Positions 7,944 to 16,992 of a stretch of 64,000 nucleotides of DNA are shown here, piece after piece. The position numbers and the translations under genes are program-made. The stretch spans positions 244,770 through 308,769 of the forward strand of contig NZ_JAPFQO010000009.1 of the NCBI RefSeq assembly GCF_026241195.1. Direction: 5' to 3'. The notes beneath the pieces are model-generated. The model had not been told where the DNA came from, did not search any database, and saw only the letters and a list, made by a program, of their open reading frames with translations. Numbering within the stretch: the first letter of the stretch is position 1; every line of letters starts with the position of its first letter. This DNA is from Pontibacter anaerobius (lineage in GTDB: Bacteria > Bacteroidota > Bacteroidia > Cytophagales > Hymenobacteraceae).

Positions 7944-9746
7944 TTACTTTCCATGTTTAACCGGCAGTATGTGGGGGAAAGCAGTTGTCTGTGCCGAAAG
8001 CTCGGAAGCAGGAGTGGTCTGAGCCTTTGTTTGGGGCCAGTAATGCATGACTTCATCCCTGGCAAAAATAAAGGTAACAGAGATAACCGTTGCCAGCAGT
8101 ACCATCGCGACGGCCACATGCCGGATACCGTCGTAAAAGCCATGGCGGGTGCGCCAGACAGCGTAGCGCAAAGGCATGATCAGGGGTTGCAGCAGCGACG
8201 CGTGCAGCAGGTAACGGCGCACCCACTCCATAAACTGCTCCTGGCCAATCACCACGATGCTGCCAAGTATGGCCACATTAGTGAGCGTAAACAGCGCCAT
8301 CATCTGCACATAGGGGTTGTCATACAGGTGCCCGTACTCATGCTGGCTATACCAGATGGCCCCGATGCTTAAAAGTATAACCAGCACGTTAGGCAGGCTC
8401 AGCAGGAAGTTGTTCTTGGGTTTATCGTCCTTGGGCGTTGGGATGTAGGGTACTTTAATGCGCAGTATGGAGTAGATGAACCCAAGCAGGAAAATCCACC
8501 AGGTGCCTGTGCGCAGGATACCCCCAAACATGTGAAAGCCCTTTTCATTTTTCTCGTGGTACCACCGCTGCGCAAACTGCCGTATGCAGATGGAGATACA
8601 CAAGAAGGGCAGGAACATCACCACAAACTCACCCAGCGACACATACCACGGAAACTCCACCAGCACCAGCGCCAGCACCGGAATCAAAAAGTCGATGAGG
8701 TTAAAGACCCCGAACAGGTAGTATAGCGGCAGTGTGAAGTAATGGATTTTCTGGCGCAGCGTGAAGTGGCGGAAGAGCCTGGGGTACACCATAAAAAGCA
8801 GCTCAAAGGTGCCACGCGCCCACTTTATCTGCTGTTTATAGTAGGCAGCCAACGTGCCCGGTACAAGTCCGCGCGTCAGCATTTTAGGAACGTATTTTGA
8901 TTTCCAGCCTTTGGCGTGCAGCTGCATGGCCGTGTGCATGTCCTCTGCCAGGCCTGCCGCGTGACCGCCTATACTATCCAGCGCCTCGCGGCGGAAGGTA
9001 CAGTTGGCCCCGATTGCCTGCACCGTGCCGTAGCTGTTCATGCCCATCATCATGGGGCCATAAAAACTGTAGGTTTGCTCCGCTGCCCCGTAGGCCACCA
9101 GGCTCTCCTTTTGGTTGCTGTAGCCCTGCACCACCTGCACAAAACCCACTTCCGGATCCTCAAAGTAGGGCAGTACCTCATCCAGGATCTCCGGAGCAGG
9201 AACATGGTCGGGGTCCAGTACCAGGCAGATATCGCCGGTGGCCTGTTTCAGGGCGTTGTTGATGTTGCCCGCCTTGGCGTTAATCTTCTCTTCACGGGTA
9301 ACGTGTACCACCCCCAAACGCTCGCACTCAGCCTTCAGATAAGGATCGTCGCCTTCGTCGCAGAGGTAGGTGGTGTGTGGGTAACGGATAGTCTGTATCG
9401 CCTCCAGCGTGTTGATGATCATGCTGTGCGGTTCGCCGGGGCAGTAGGTGGTTAGCACATCCACCGTATAAGCTGTTCGCAGTGCAGGCTTCACGGGCAC
9501 ACTTACCGAGTAGTAGTGGTACCATTCGTGCAGGGTGCGCAGTAATTTAAAGCCTAGTGCCGTTGTGAGTAACCAGTACAGCGGCTCGTACCCGATATGG
9601 TCTTCATCTAGAAACCAATAGAGGAAAAGCGCCATGGTGAGAAGGCCCATCCAGATCATGAAGCGGATCGTGCGCACATCACGCCGAAGCGGTGCCTGGT
9701 CTTGTGATGGAGTTGATGTATGGAGCGAGGATAAAAAGTGTCGCAT
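7944..9746 (-). CDS. Cellulose-synthase-like family 2 glycosyltransferase
   Basis: The 600-residue membrane protein has two N-terminal membrane segments (about 28-67), a cytoplasmic GT2 domain and five to six C-terminal membrane segments. Processive GT2 motifs are present: D130-EGDD, D178-P-D180 (substrate and metal), FVQ (203-205), ED at 268-269 and QQIKW at 305-309, the QxxRW variant with Lys for Arg. Such enzymes polymerise UDP-sugars and export the glucan through the membrane. No PilZ domain and no BcsB-like partner are visible, so the polymer is not known. It is divergent from a GH2-type lipoprotein gene, a common glycosidase-synthase pairing. Confidence 0.88.
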   Translation of the reverse strand: MRHFLSSLHTSTPSQDQAPLRRDVRTIRFMIWMGLLTMALFLYWFLDEDHIGYEPLYWLLTTALGFKLLRTLHEWYHYYSVSVPVKPALRTAYTVDVLTTYCPGEPHSMIINTLEAIQTIRYPHTTYLCDEGDDPYLKAECERLGVVHVTREEKINAKAGNINNALKQATGDICLVLDPDHVPAPEILDEVLPYFEDPEVGFVQVVQGYSNQKESLVAYGAAEQTYSFYGPMMMGMNSYGTVQAIGANCTFRREALDSIGGHAAGLAEDMHTAMQLHAKGWKSKYVPKMLTRGLVPGTLAAYYKQQIKWARGTFELLFMVYPRLFRHFTLRQKIHYFTLPLYYLFGVFNLIDFLIPVLALVLVEFPWYVSLGEFVVMFLPFLCISICIRQFAQRWYHEKNEKGFHMFGGILRTGTWWIFLLGFIYSILRIKVPYIPTPKDDKPKNNFLLSLPNVLVILLSIGAIWYSQHEYGHLYDNPYVQMMALFTLTNVAILGSIVVIGQEQFMEWVRRYLLHASLLQPLIMPLRYAVWRTRHGFYDGIRHVAVAMVLLATVISVTFIFARDEVMHYWPQTKAQTTPASELSAQTTAFPHILPVKHGK

Positions 9747-9934
9747 GTAAAAACACGGCTTAAGGGTGTAAATGTGTGGTGTTTTAGCTTCTTAGTGCGG
9801 TATATTGCTATTTTAGCTTCCGTTCGATACGTGTGAACATCGCTTACAACACGTCTTTATACTTGAAACAAGCAGAAATGTTCTGCGTACACCACCTAAT
9901 CCGTTCAATAAAATTTACCATCCTGCTTATTCCT

Positions 9935-11275
9935 ATGCTTCACCCTTTGCCACAGAAGCTCCTGCCAAAATTTATCGTGTACATGGTGTTATGCCAACTT
10001 CTCTTTGCCTGCAGCTCCACGCCCGATGTCTCTGACAAGTATAAACCGCAGGGCCGTAAAGTGGAGGTAGTGAAGAAAGGGGAGACGTTTACGCTGATGC
10101 GGAACGGGAAGCCATACTTTATAAAAGGTGCCGCCGGCTATGACTTTTACGGCCGCCTGAGCAAGTATGGCGGCAACTCCGTGCGGGTGTGGCACACCGA
10201 TAATGCGCAGCAGATACTGGACTCTGCCCACGCACATGGGCTAACCGTTACGCTTGGCCTGTGGCTGGCCCGTGAGCGCGAAGGGTTTAACTACTATGAT
10301 AAAGAGCTGGTGGAGCAGCAGCGGGAGGAGCTACGCGAGGTAGTGCTGAAGTATAAAGACCACCCTGCCTTGCTGATGTGGGGAATTGGCAACGAGCTCT
10401 ACGCCGAAGGATCAAACGTGAAAGTATGGGACGCCGTGAACGGTATTGCAGAGATGATACATGAAGTAGACCCGGACCACCCGACAACCACCACCGTGAT
10501 GAACGTGCCCCACAAAGTAGTGAACCTGATCGTGAAACGTGCCCCGGCCCTGGATATACTTTCTATCAACGCTTTCGGGGCTATGCACGACCTGCCGCAG
10601 GAGCTTGCCAGAACCGACTGGGAGGGACCATACCTGGTCTCCGAGTTTGGGGCGCGTGGTTACTGGGAATCATACTTTACCTGGTGGATGGCACCGATTG
10701 AGCAGACCAGTTCTGAGAAAGCCGAGTTTGCCCGACAGCGTTACGAGCAGGCTGTGTTGGCCGATACCAGCCGCTGCCTCGGCTCCTACGTGTTTTTGTG
10801 GGGCAATAAGCAGGAAACCACGCCTACCTGGTTCAGCCTGATTAATGCGCAGGGCGAGGAGACGGCACTGGTGCACGAGATGCGCCAACTCTGGGGCGAT
10901 TCAACATCCAACCTGAACATGCCTCCCTACATTGCTTACCTGAAACTGAACGGTAAATTCGCCTTTGACCAGATCTACCTGAAGCCGGGGCAGACCTTCG
11001 AGGGCGCTGCCTATACCTTCGATCCGGAGCAGGATTCTGTAAAGGTGCAGTGGGAGGTGCTGCCTGAGGCAGAGCAGCAGGACGGCAACGCCGATAAGCA
11101 GGAAACTCCCAGGCCTCTGGCTAATGCGCTGGTAAAGCAGGAGGGCACCAAAGTATGGCTGCAAACTCCGCGAAAAGAAGGTGCTTACCGGCTATATTTA
11201 TACTTGCGCGATGGGCAAAACAACCTGTCCACGGCGAATATCCCCTTCTACGTTACCAACAAGCCTTTGAAATAA
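9935..11275 (+). CDS. GH2-type TIM-barrel glycosidase, lipoprotein
   Basis: The 446-residue protein starts with a lipoprotein signal ending in LLFAC, so it is probably anchored in the periplasm or outer membrane. A glycoside hydrolase family 2 catalytic barrel follows. The acid/base is E154 in GIGNELYAEG and the likely nucleophile is E237 in LVSEFGARGY. The C-terminal 130 residues form a beta-rich domain. I start at the ATG at 9935 rather than an upstream GTG because it places the signal peptide at the N-terminus. The gene is divergent from the GT2 synthase, suggesting action on the exported polymer; the true substrate is unknown. Confidence 0.82.
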   Translation: MLHPLPQKLLPKFIVYMVLCQLLFACSSTPDVSDKYKPQGRKVEVVKKGETFTLMRNGKPYFIKGAAGYDFYGRLSKYGGNSVRVWHTDNAQQILDSAHAHGLTVTLGLWLAREREGFNYYDKELVEQQREELREVVLKYKDHPALLMWGIGNELYAEGSNVKVWDAVNGIAEMIHEVDPDHPTTTTVMNVPHKVVNLIVKRAPALDILSINAFGAMHDLPQELARTDWEGPYLVSEFGARGYWESYFTWWMAPIEQTSSEKAEFARQRYEQAVLADTSRCLGSYVFLWGNKQETTPTWFSLINAQGEETALVHEMRQLWGDSTSNLNMPPYIAYLKLNGKFAFDQIYLKPGQTFEGAAYTFDPEQDSVKVQWEVLPEAEQQDGNADKQETPRPLANALVKQEGTKVWLQTPRKEGAYRLYLYLRDGQNNLSTANIPFYVTNKPLK

Positions 11276-11509
11276 CCCTGCTTAAAATAGTGCAATCTAT
11301 CGTTTGGTAGTTATACTTTTAATGCTGTTAAGAGCTGCTTATGGCGTAATTTGTTCAAAAGCAGGCAACCTGCAGGGGGCTAAGGTAGTACAACAATTTT
11401 ACGCTGCTTTGGTGAAATCACCTGTGATGGCTGCTCCCAAAGCAGTGCCCACCTCAGCCAGCCGCAGCCTGCTTTGGCGGCTGCTTAAACCTAATTCTGA
11501 AATCAAAAC

Positions 11510-12268
11510 ATGATGGCTAAAGTAATAGAGTTACAGGAAGGAATCCACCGCCAGGCTGCGCACGACTTTTACCGTGAGGCCCTGGGCATAATGGCGGATA
11601 GCAATATTGATTTTATGGTGGGAGGGGGCTTTGCCCTGCGCCTCTACACAGACATTATGCGCGACACGAAAGACCTCGATGTGTTTTGCAAGGCAAGCGA
11701 TACTCCCGCTATTCTTAAGGCCTTTAAAGAGAATGGCTTCGACACCGAATTAACTGATGTACGCTGGCTGGCCAAGGCCATTAAGGGCGAGCATTTCATG
11801 GATATTATCTTTAACAACCCCGGTAATCACTGCGCCGTGGACGATAGCTGGTTTGAGCGATCAACGCTGAGCGAATTGCTGGGCATAAAAGTGAGGGTGA
11901 TACCTGCGGAAACCTTGATCTGGTCTAAGCTGTATGTGCAGAACAGGGAGCGCTACGACGGGGCCGATATAAACCACATTATTTTGCGCTATGGCGATAA
12001 GTTGGATTGGAAGTGGCTTTGGCAGCACATGGAAACCCATTGGCAGCTGTTGCTGGCCCAGTTCCTTTCTTTCCAGTTCGTGTACCCTTCGGAGCGCGAT
12101 ATTATACCGGTGTGGCTCGTGGATGAGCTGTTTAAAAGAGCAAAAAACGAGTTGGAGATGCCGGCGCCGAAAGAGAAAATTTGCAGGGGCCCCCTCATTG
12201 ACCAGACCCAGTACAAGATAGACATCACCGACTGGGACTTTAAGGTTGTAACCATCAGATCAGTATAA
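11510..12268 (+). CDS. Nucleotidyltransferase-fold protein
   Basis: The 252-residue cytoplasmic protein has a nucleotidyltransferase core near the N-terminus: GGGFALRLY (38-46) followed by the acidic pair D55-L-D57, with further conserved elements at LGIKVRVIPAETLIW. This matches the minimal nucleotidyltransferase/AbiEii-like superfamily, which transfers nucleotides to proteins, RNAs or small molecules. The C-terminal half is helical. Its stop is 3 bases before the metallophosphoesterase start, so the two are almost certainly co-transcribed. The ATG at 11510 and the one at 11513 are equally possible starts. The target is unknown. Confidence 0.75.
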   Translation: MMAKVIELQEGIHRQAAHDFYREALGIMADSNIDFMVGGGFALRLYTDIMRDTKDLDVFCKASDTPAILKAFKENGFDTELTDVRWLAKAIKGEHFMDIIFNNPGNHCAVDDSWFERSTLSELLGIKVRVIPAETLIWSKLYVQNRERYDGADINHIILRYGDKLDWKWLWQHMETHWQLLLAQFLSFQFVYPSERDIIPVWLVDELFKRAKNELEMPAPKEKICRGPLIDQTQYKIDITDWDFKVVTIRSV

Positions 12269-12271
12269 ACA

Positions 12272-13018
12272 ATGGCTACTAATAAAAAAGAGAAAAAAAC
12301 CAGGATTGCGGCAGTAGGGGATATACATGTGCGGGAGACAGACCGTGGGAAATGGGAAGCGTATTTTGAGAAAGTGTCAGAGGAGGCGGATGTGCTGCTG
12401 CTGTGCGGCGACCTGACCGACACGGGCCGCACAGCTGAGGCAGAGGTGCTGGCAGAGGAGCTGAAGTCCTGCACCATACCTGTAGTGGCTGTGCTGGGCA
12501 ACCACGATTATGAGCGAGACCATCAGAAAGGAATCCGTAAGGTATTGTTAAAGCAGCACGTGCACCTGCTGGATGGCGATAGCATTGTGATCGGAAACGT
12601 TGGGTTTGCCGGCGTAAAAGGTTTTGGTGGAGGCTTTGATAATAGTATGCTGGGGATGTTCGGGGAGCCGATGATCAAGCAGTTCGTGCAAGAGGCCGTG
12701 GACGAGTCGTTGAAGCTGGATGGTGCCCTGGCCCGCATTGACAGTGAGCATGTGGAAGTGAAGAAGATAGCCGTGCTGCACTACTCTCCCATCAAAGCGA
12801 CTGTGGTGGGGGAGCCGGAGCAGATTTTCCCGTTTCTGGGTTCATCAAGACTGGCGGAACCCATTAACCGGCGAGAGGTGGTGGCCGCCTTTCACGGGCA
12901 TGCGCACATCGGTACGCTGGAGGGCGAAACTTCCAAAGGCGTGAAAGTATACAATGTGTCTAAACCCATACTTCAGAAAGAAGGCTTCGACCCGCCTTTC
13001 TTTATTTTTGAAGTATAA
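12272..13018 (+). CDS. Metallophosphoesterase
   Basis: The 248-residue calcineurin-like phosphoesterase has all five family motifs: GDIH (D17, H19), GDLTD (D47), GNHDYE (N77, H78), a later histidine H170 in LHYSP, and GHAH (209-212). A two-metal centre is therefore complete and activity on phosphodiesters or phosphomonoesters is expected; the substrate is not evident. No signal peptide, so it is cytoplasmic. It follows the nucleotidyltransferase by 3 bases, forming a two-gene operon closed by the terminator at 13091-13130. The chemistries of the pair (adding and removing a nucleotide or phosphate) are complementary. Confidence 0.85.
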   Translation: MATNKKEKKTRIAAVGDIHVRETDRGKWEAYFEKVSEEADVLLLCGDLTDTGRTAEAEVLAEELKSCTIPVVAVLGNHDYERDHQKGIRKVLLKQHVHLLDGDSIVIGNVGFAGVKGFGGGFDNSMLGMFGEPMIKQFVQEAVDESLKLDGALARIDSEHVEVKKIAVLHYSPIKATVVGEPEQIFPFLGSSRLAEPINRREVVAAFHGHAHIGTLEGETSKGVKVYNVSKPILQKEGFDPPFFIFEV

Positions 13019-13090
13019 CTGAGCCTGTAAGAAAGTATGACCAGGGTTTATACTTTACACAAAGTATAAGACTGCTTCATGAAGGACCAT

Positions 13091-13130
13091 AAAAAAAGGA
13101 GCCGCACGTATACTTGTGGCTCCTTTTTTC
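13091..13130. terminator. Bidirectional rho-independent terminator
   Basis: A-run, then GGAGCC(G)CA / TG(T)GGCTCC stem, then TTTTTT. It lies between the convergent metallophosphoesterase and carrier-protein genes and can act for both. Confidence 0.9.
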
Positions 13131-13150
13131 TGCTTACACTCCCAGCTATG

Positions 13151-13411
13151 TTAGCTTGCCTGCATGGCGCGGTGGGTACAAACGTAGTTCACAAAATCAT
13201 CTACTGTGTAAACCGGCACCTCATCCGGAATGGTAAGCTGGTAGGTTTTTTCCACCTTCAGGATGATATCCACCACATCAATGATGTCGAGGCCCAGCCG
13301 GGTCAGGTCGCGTACCTTTAGCAGGCGGTTGGGGTTAATGTTAGTAATGGAGGTGATGATGTGCACCACTTCATTTTGGATTGCCTGTGTATTTAGAGTT
13401 ACATTTTTCAT
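13151..13411 (-). CDS. Acyl-carrier-protein-like protein without carrier serine
   Basis: The 86-residue protein aligns by eye with ACP helix II and beyond: LGLDIIDVVDIILKVEK then IPDE and a C-terminal TVDDFVNYV helix, as in canonical LGADSLDVVELVMALEE. At the DSL motif the residue after D42 is Ile43 (codon ATC), so the serine that carries 4'-phosphopantetheine is missing. It cannot be an ordinary acyl carrier. It stands alone; the neighbours are convergent or separated by a terminator. It may be a structural, regulatory or decoy homologue. No fatty-acid or polyketide genes are nearby. Confidence 0.75.
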   Translation of the reverse strand: MKNVTLNTQAIQNEVVHIITSITNINPNRLLKVRDLTRLGLDIIDVVDIILKVEKTYQLTIPDEVPVYTVDDFVNYVCTHRAMQAS

Positions 13412-13487
13412 GGCATGTAAGGGTAAATCAGGTAAAATATAGCTGCTTTTGGCTCTGTTAATGTACCGTGAGCCGGGGGTATGGTTT

Positions 13488-13521
13488 AAAAGATTGCGAA
13501 GGCCAGTAGCCCCCGCAATCT
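13488..13521 (-). terminator. Terminator of the RND efflux operon
   Basis: On the minus strand AGATTGCG and CGCAATCT form an 8-bp stem closed by a GC-rich loop and followed by TTTTAAA. It lies 41 bases after the pump stop codon. Confidence 0.7.
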
Positions 13522-13561
13522 CACCACAAAACAGTTGTTTAGGTATAAAAACAGGTTTTTC

Positions 13562-16500
13562 TTAGTGCGCAAACTCGTGCGCCATCTTCTTCTCTTCCAG
13601 TTCCTTAGTTTCGAGCTCCAATTCTTCCATGCTCTTGTCTTCCAGCTCGATCACTTTTTTCTTGTCCCATCCGAACTTGGCAAGTATACGGTCGAAGCCG
13701 TAGTAGATAATCGGCACCACGATCAGCGTCAGGAACATCGACGAGCTCAGACCACCGATCAAAGCCCATGCCAGACCGTTTTTGGTTGCAGCCACCGAAC
13801 CACCTGCCAGTGCGATCGGCAACATACCAATCACCATCGCCAGCGTTGTCATCAGGATAGGGCGGAAACGGATACGAACCGCTTCTACCAAGGCGTCTTT
13901 CACAAACACGCCTTCATCTTTCAGCTTGTTCGTAAAGTCCACCACCATAATCGCGTTCTTCGCCACCAGACCGATCATCATAATAATACCAAGTATAGAG
14001 AAGATGCTCAGCGACTGGGCTGCAAGCGCCAGTGCAAGCAAGGCACCAATGATCGCCAACGGTATAGAGAACAGTACAACCAGCGGATACACGTAAGAGT
14101 CGTAAAGCGCCACCATGATCAGGTACACGAAGATGATGGAAGCAAGCAAGGCAATACCCAATGTACCGAAACCTTCGCTCTGGTTTTTCAGGTTACCGCC
14201 AAACTCGATGCTTACACCGTCAGGCATTTTTACTTCAGCGATCTTCGCCTGTATGTCGGCACCTACCGAACCAGACGGACGGCCGATTACCTGCGAGTTC
14301 ACGTTAACCGAAGTAACACGGTTGTAGCGCTCCAACTGCGACGGGCCGGTAGACTGTTTGATATCAGCGAACTGCGCCAGGCGTACGATCTGCCCTTTGT
14401 TGTTCACGAAAGACAGGTTGCCAATGTCGGTAACGCTACGGCGGTCAAACTCATCCAGACGGATGTTGATGTCGTAGTCTTCGGTGCCGGAACGGAAGGT
14501 AACATCAGAGTTACCGCTGAAGGCCAGCTGCATACTTGCACCCACATTCTCCAGCGACAGGCCAACGTTTGCCATCTTATCACGGTCCACCACTACTTCA
14601 ATCTCAGGGTTACCGCCCTCCACCGACATGTCCACGTCGGCAGTACCTTGCACGCTCTCCGTGATGGCCATCACTTGCTGCGCGAAAGTCATAACAGAAT
14701 CCAGGTTAGAACCCGAGATAATGAGCTGGATCGGCGCCTGCGCAGTACCTACCAGCCCCACCGGAACCGGCGTTACTTCCACGTTCGGCAGTTTGCTTTC
14801 GATATCTGCCTTGGCCTGGCGGCTGAACTGCTCTGTGCTGAAATCGCGCTCCTTCACATCTACCAGCGTTACCGATATGTCTGCTTTATAAGCGGTATTC
14901 TGCCCGGCTTGTGCCGACGAAGTGGTACCTACGGTGGTGAACACTTTCTCTACTTCTGGGATGGCCTGCAGGTATTGCTCCACTTGCTTGGTGGCAAAGT
15001 TTGTCTGCTCTACCGTCGCGTTCTTAGGCAGCTCCAGCTGTAAACTTACTTCACCACGGTCGCCGGCAGGTATAAATTCTGATCCGATAAAGCCAAAAGG
15101 AACTAGTGCAAACGAAGCAAACAGCATCAGTATAGTTACAGCTAGTGTAATAAACTTATGGTTAAAAGCCCACTTCAGCGCAGCTGTAAAGCCATCAATA
15201 ATCCTGTCCAGCAGGCGCTCGAAGGCAAGTATAAATCGTCCGAAGATGTTCTTATCCGAGATATGCTCCAGGCGTGAGAAACGGCTGGCCAGCAGCGGGA
15301 TCAGGGTAAAGGCCACGAACAAAGAGATCATCGTTGCCACGGCTACCACCACCGCAAACTGGCGCAGGATGTCTGACACCAGACCCTGAGAAAGCGCAAT
15401 CGGGATAAATACGACTACGATTACCAATGTAATGGAGGTAACTGTCGCCATAATCTCACGGATACCATCGTAGGCAGCCTGTGCCGGCTTTTTGCCCATC
15501 TCCATGTGGCGGTGAATGTTCTCAATCACCACAATGGCGTCGTCCACCAATATACCCACCACCAGCGACAGCGCCAGCAGCGACATTAAGTTAAGCGAGT
15601 AACCCAGCAGGTACATGGCGATGAAGGTGGCTACCAACGAAGCTGGGATGGAGATCATCACGATAACCGCGTTACGCAGCGAGTGAAGGAAAAGCAACAT
15701 CACTACCGCTACAAGTATAACCGCAATCATTAAGTCGTGCATTACCGAGTCGGCAGCCTCCAGGGTAAAGTCGGAAGAGTCGCTGGCAACGTTAAATTTC
15801 AAGCCCTGCTCTGCATAAGTTTGCTCCAACTTGGCAAGTGCTTCTTTTGTAAGTCGGCTTACCTCCACGGCGTTGGCATCAGACTGCTTCTGGATGGTAA
15901 TACCTACCGAAGCATTTTGGTTAACTCGTGTCAGTACTTCGGTGTCTTTCTGGGTGTCCTGTACTTCGGCCACATCAGCCAGCCGAACTATACCTTTATC
16001 ATCTTCACGTATGATCAGGTTGCGCAACTGCTCCAGCGACTGGAACTTACCAGCCAAACGGATCTGCGTCTGCCCGCTTTCCTGCTTTATCTTACCCGTA
16101 GGGAAGTCCAGGTTAGAGTTGCGGATCTTCTGCTGCACCTGTAGGATAGACAGGTTGTAAGCTTCCAGTTTGTCAGCATCGATGTTCACCTTGATCTCAC
16201 GTTCCTGACCACCCAAAATCTTGATGGCAGCCATACCTGGTACACGCGACAGCTCCGGCTTGATCTTCTTATCAATCAGATCATAGAACTCAGTTGCCGA
16301 CATGTTGGCCGTAGCGCCCATCTTTATAATTGGAAGGTCGTCGAAGTCGAACTTGTTCAGGGTTGGTGCATCAGCATCCTCCGGCAGTTTAGCCAGAATC
16401 GTGTTGATCTTACGCTGCGCGTCCTGCAAACTCAGGTCCACATCGGTGCCCTGGTTCAGCTGAATGGTGATGATGGAAAAGCTCTCCAGGGAGGTACTTT

Positions 16501-16741
16501 TCATCTCCTTCACGTTCTCCAGCGAAGAAAGCGCGTCTTCAATCTCCTTTGTTACTGAGTTCTCCACCTCGTTTGGCGAAGCACCCGGGTAAATAGTACT
16601 AATGGTAAGTACCGGCGGGCTGAACTTCGGTAGAAGCTCATAGTTAAGCGATTGATAGCTGACAATCCCGAGCAGTGAAAGGACGGTAAAAACCACCACT
16701 ACCAGGGTTGATCGCTGTATCGATAATTTGGTTATGTTCAT
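13562..16741 (-). CDS. RND efflux pump, HAE1/AcrB type
   Basis: The 1059-residue inner-membrane pump has the AcrB layout: one N-terminal membrane helix (about 10-30), a large periplasmic loop, six helices, a second periplasmic loop and a final helix group. The proton-relay aspartates sit in GILVDDAIVVIENIHRH in the fourth helix, and the family motif GxPxSP-like region and C-terminal KNAIMVVDF segment are present. It exports hydrophobic or amphiphilic compounds with the adaptor and TolC protein encoded next. The C-terminal tail is charged (Glu/Lys-rich) and unusual for the family. The substrate is unknown. Confidence 0.93.
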   Translation of the reverse strand: MNITKLSIQRSTLVVVVFTVLSLLGIVSYQSLNYELLPKFSPPVLTISTIYPGASPNEVENSVTKEIEDALSSLENVKEMKSTSLESFSIITIQLNQGTDVDLSLQDAQRKINTILAKLPEDADAPTLNKFDFDDLPIIKMGATANMSATEFYDLIDKKIKPELSRVPGMAAIKILGGQEREIKVNIDADKLEAYNLSILQVQQKIRNSNLDFPTGKIKQESGQTQIRLAGKFQSLEQLRNLIIREDDKGIVRLADVAEVQDTQKDTEVLTRVNQNASVGITIQKQSDANAVEVSRLTKEALAKLEQTYAEQGLKFNVASDSSDFTLEAADSVMHDLMIAVILVAVVMLLFLHSLRNAVIVMISIPASLVATFIAMYLLGYSLNLMSLLALSLVVGILVDDAIVVIENIHRHMEMGKKPAQAAYDGIREIMATVTSITLVIVVVFIPIALSQGLVSDILRQFAVVVAVATMISLFVAFTLIPLLASRFSRLEHISDKNIFGRFILAFERLLDRIIDGFTAALKWAFNHKFITLAVTILMLFASFALVPFGFIGSEFIPAGDRGEVSLQLELPKNATVEQTNFATKQVEQYLQAIPEVEKVFTTVGTTSSAQAGQNTAYKADISVTLVDVKERDFSTEQFSRQAKADIESKLPNVEVTPVPVGLVGTAQAPIQLIISGSNLDSVMTFAQQVMAITESVQGTADVDMSVEGGNPEIEVVVDRDKMANVGLSLENVGASMQLAFSGNSDVTFRSGTEDYDINIRLDEFDRRSVTDIGNLSFVNNKGQIVRLAQFADIKQSTGPSQLERYNRVTSVNVNSQVIGRPSGSVGADIQAKIAEVKMPDGVSIEFGGNLKNQSEGFGTLGIALLASIIFVYLIMVALYDSYVYPLVVLFSIPLAIIGALLALALAAQSLSIFSILGIIMMIGLVAKNAIMVVDFTNKLKDEGVFVKDALVEAVRIRFRPILMTTLAMVIGMLPIALAGGSVAATKNGLAWALIGGLSSSMFLTLIVVPIIYYGFDRILAKFGWDKKKVIELEDKSMEELELETKELEEKKMAHEFAH

Positions 16742-16795
16742 TTCTAGATTCTCTTAAGAAAGAAGTTTTATACTTTGGAGCTTTATCTCCTGATG

Positions 16796-16985
16796 TTTTT
16801 CATCCCCCTACCCCCTTCAAAGGGGGACTTTTCCGCTTTACTTTTCCACTTTGTCATCCTGATGGGATCTTGAGTGAAGAGAGGTAAGCTTTAGATATTA
16901 ACCCACCCCTAGCCCCTCCAAGGAGGGGAATTTTACCTTGCGGTTAGTCCCGCTTGGAAGGGGGTAGGGGGATGACAATCGAAAC
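16796..16985. repeat. Partial CCCCCTACCCCC repeat
   Basis: CATCCCCCTACCCCCTTCAA (from about 16801) and, 90-180 bases on, ACCCACCCCTAGCCCCTCC plus GGGGGTAGGGGGATGACAAT (ending about 16981) form inverted arms of the same family as the end of the composite repeat. It lies between pump and adaptor genes, so it would be transcribed within the operon. Confidence 0.7.
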
Positions 16986-16992
16986 CCGGATA

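Noticed and set aside
11304..11513. 69-residue frame upstream of the nucleotidyltransferase
   Set aside because: Needs a TTG start, overlaps the next gene start, and shows no ribosome site or recognisable domain.
13535..15043. 502-residue open frame on the plus strand
   Set aside because: It is antisense to the RND pump gene, full of His, Arg and Gln from reversed codons, without any domain. A shadow of a strongly biased gene.
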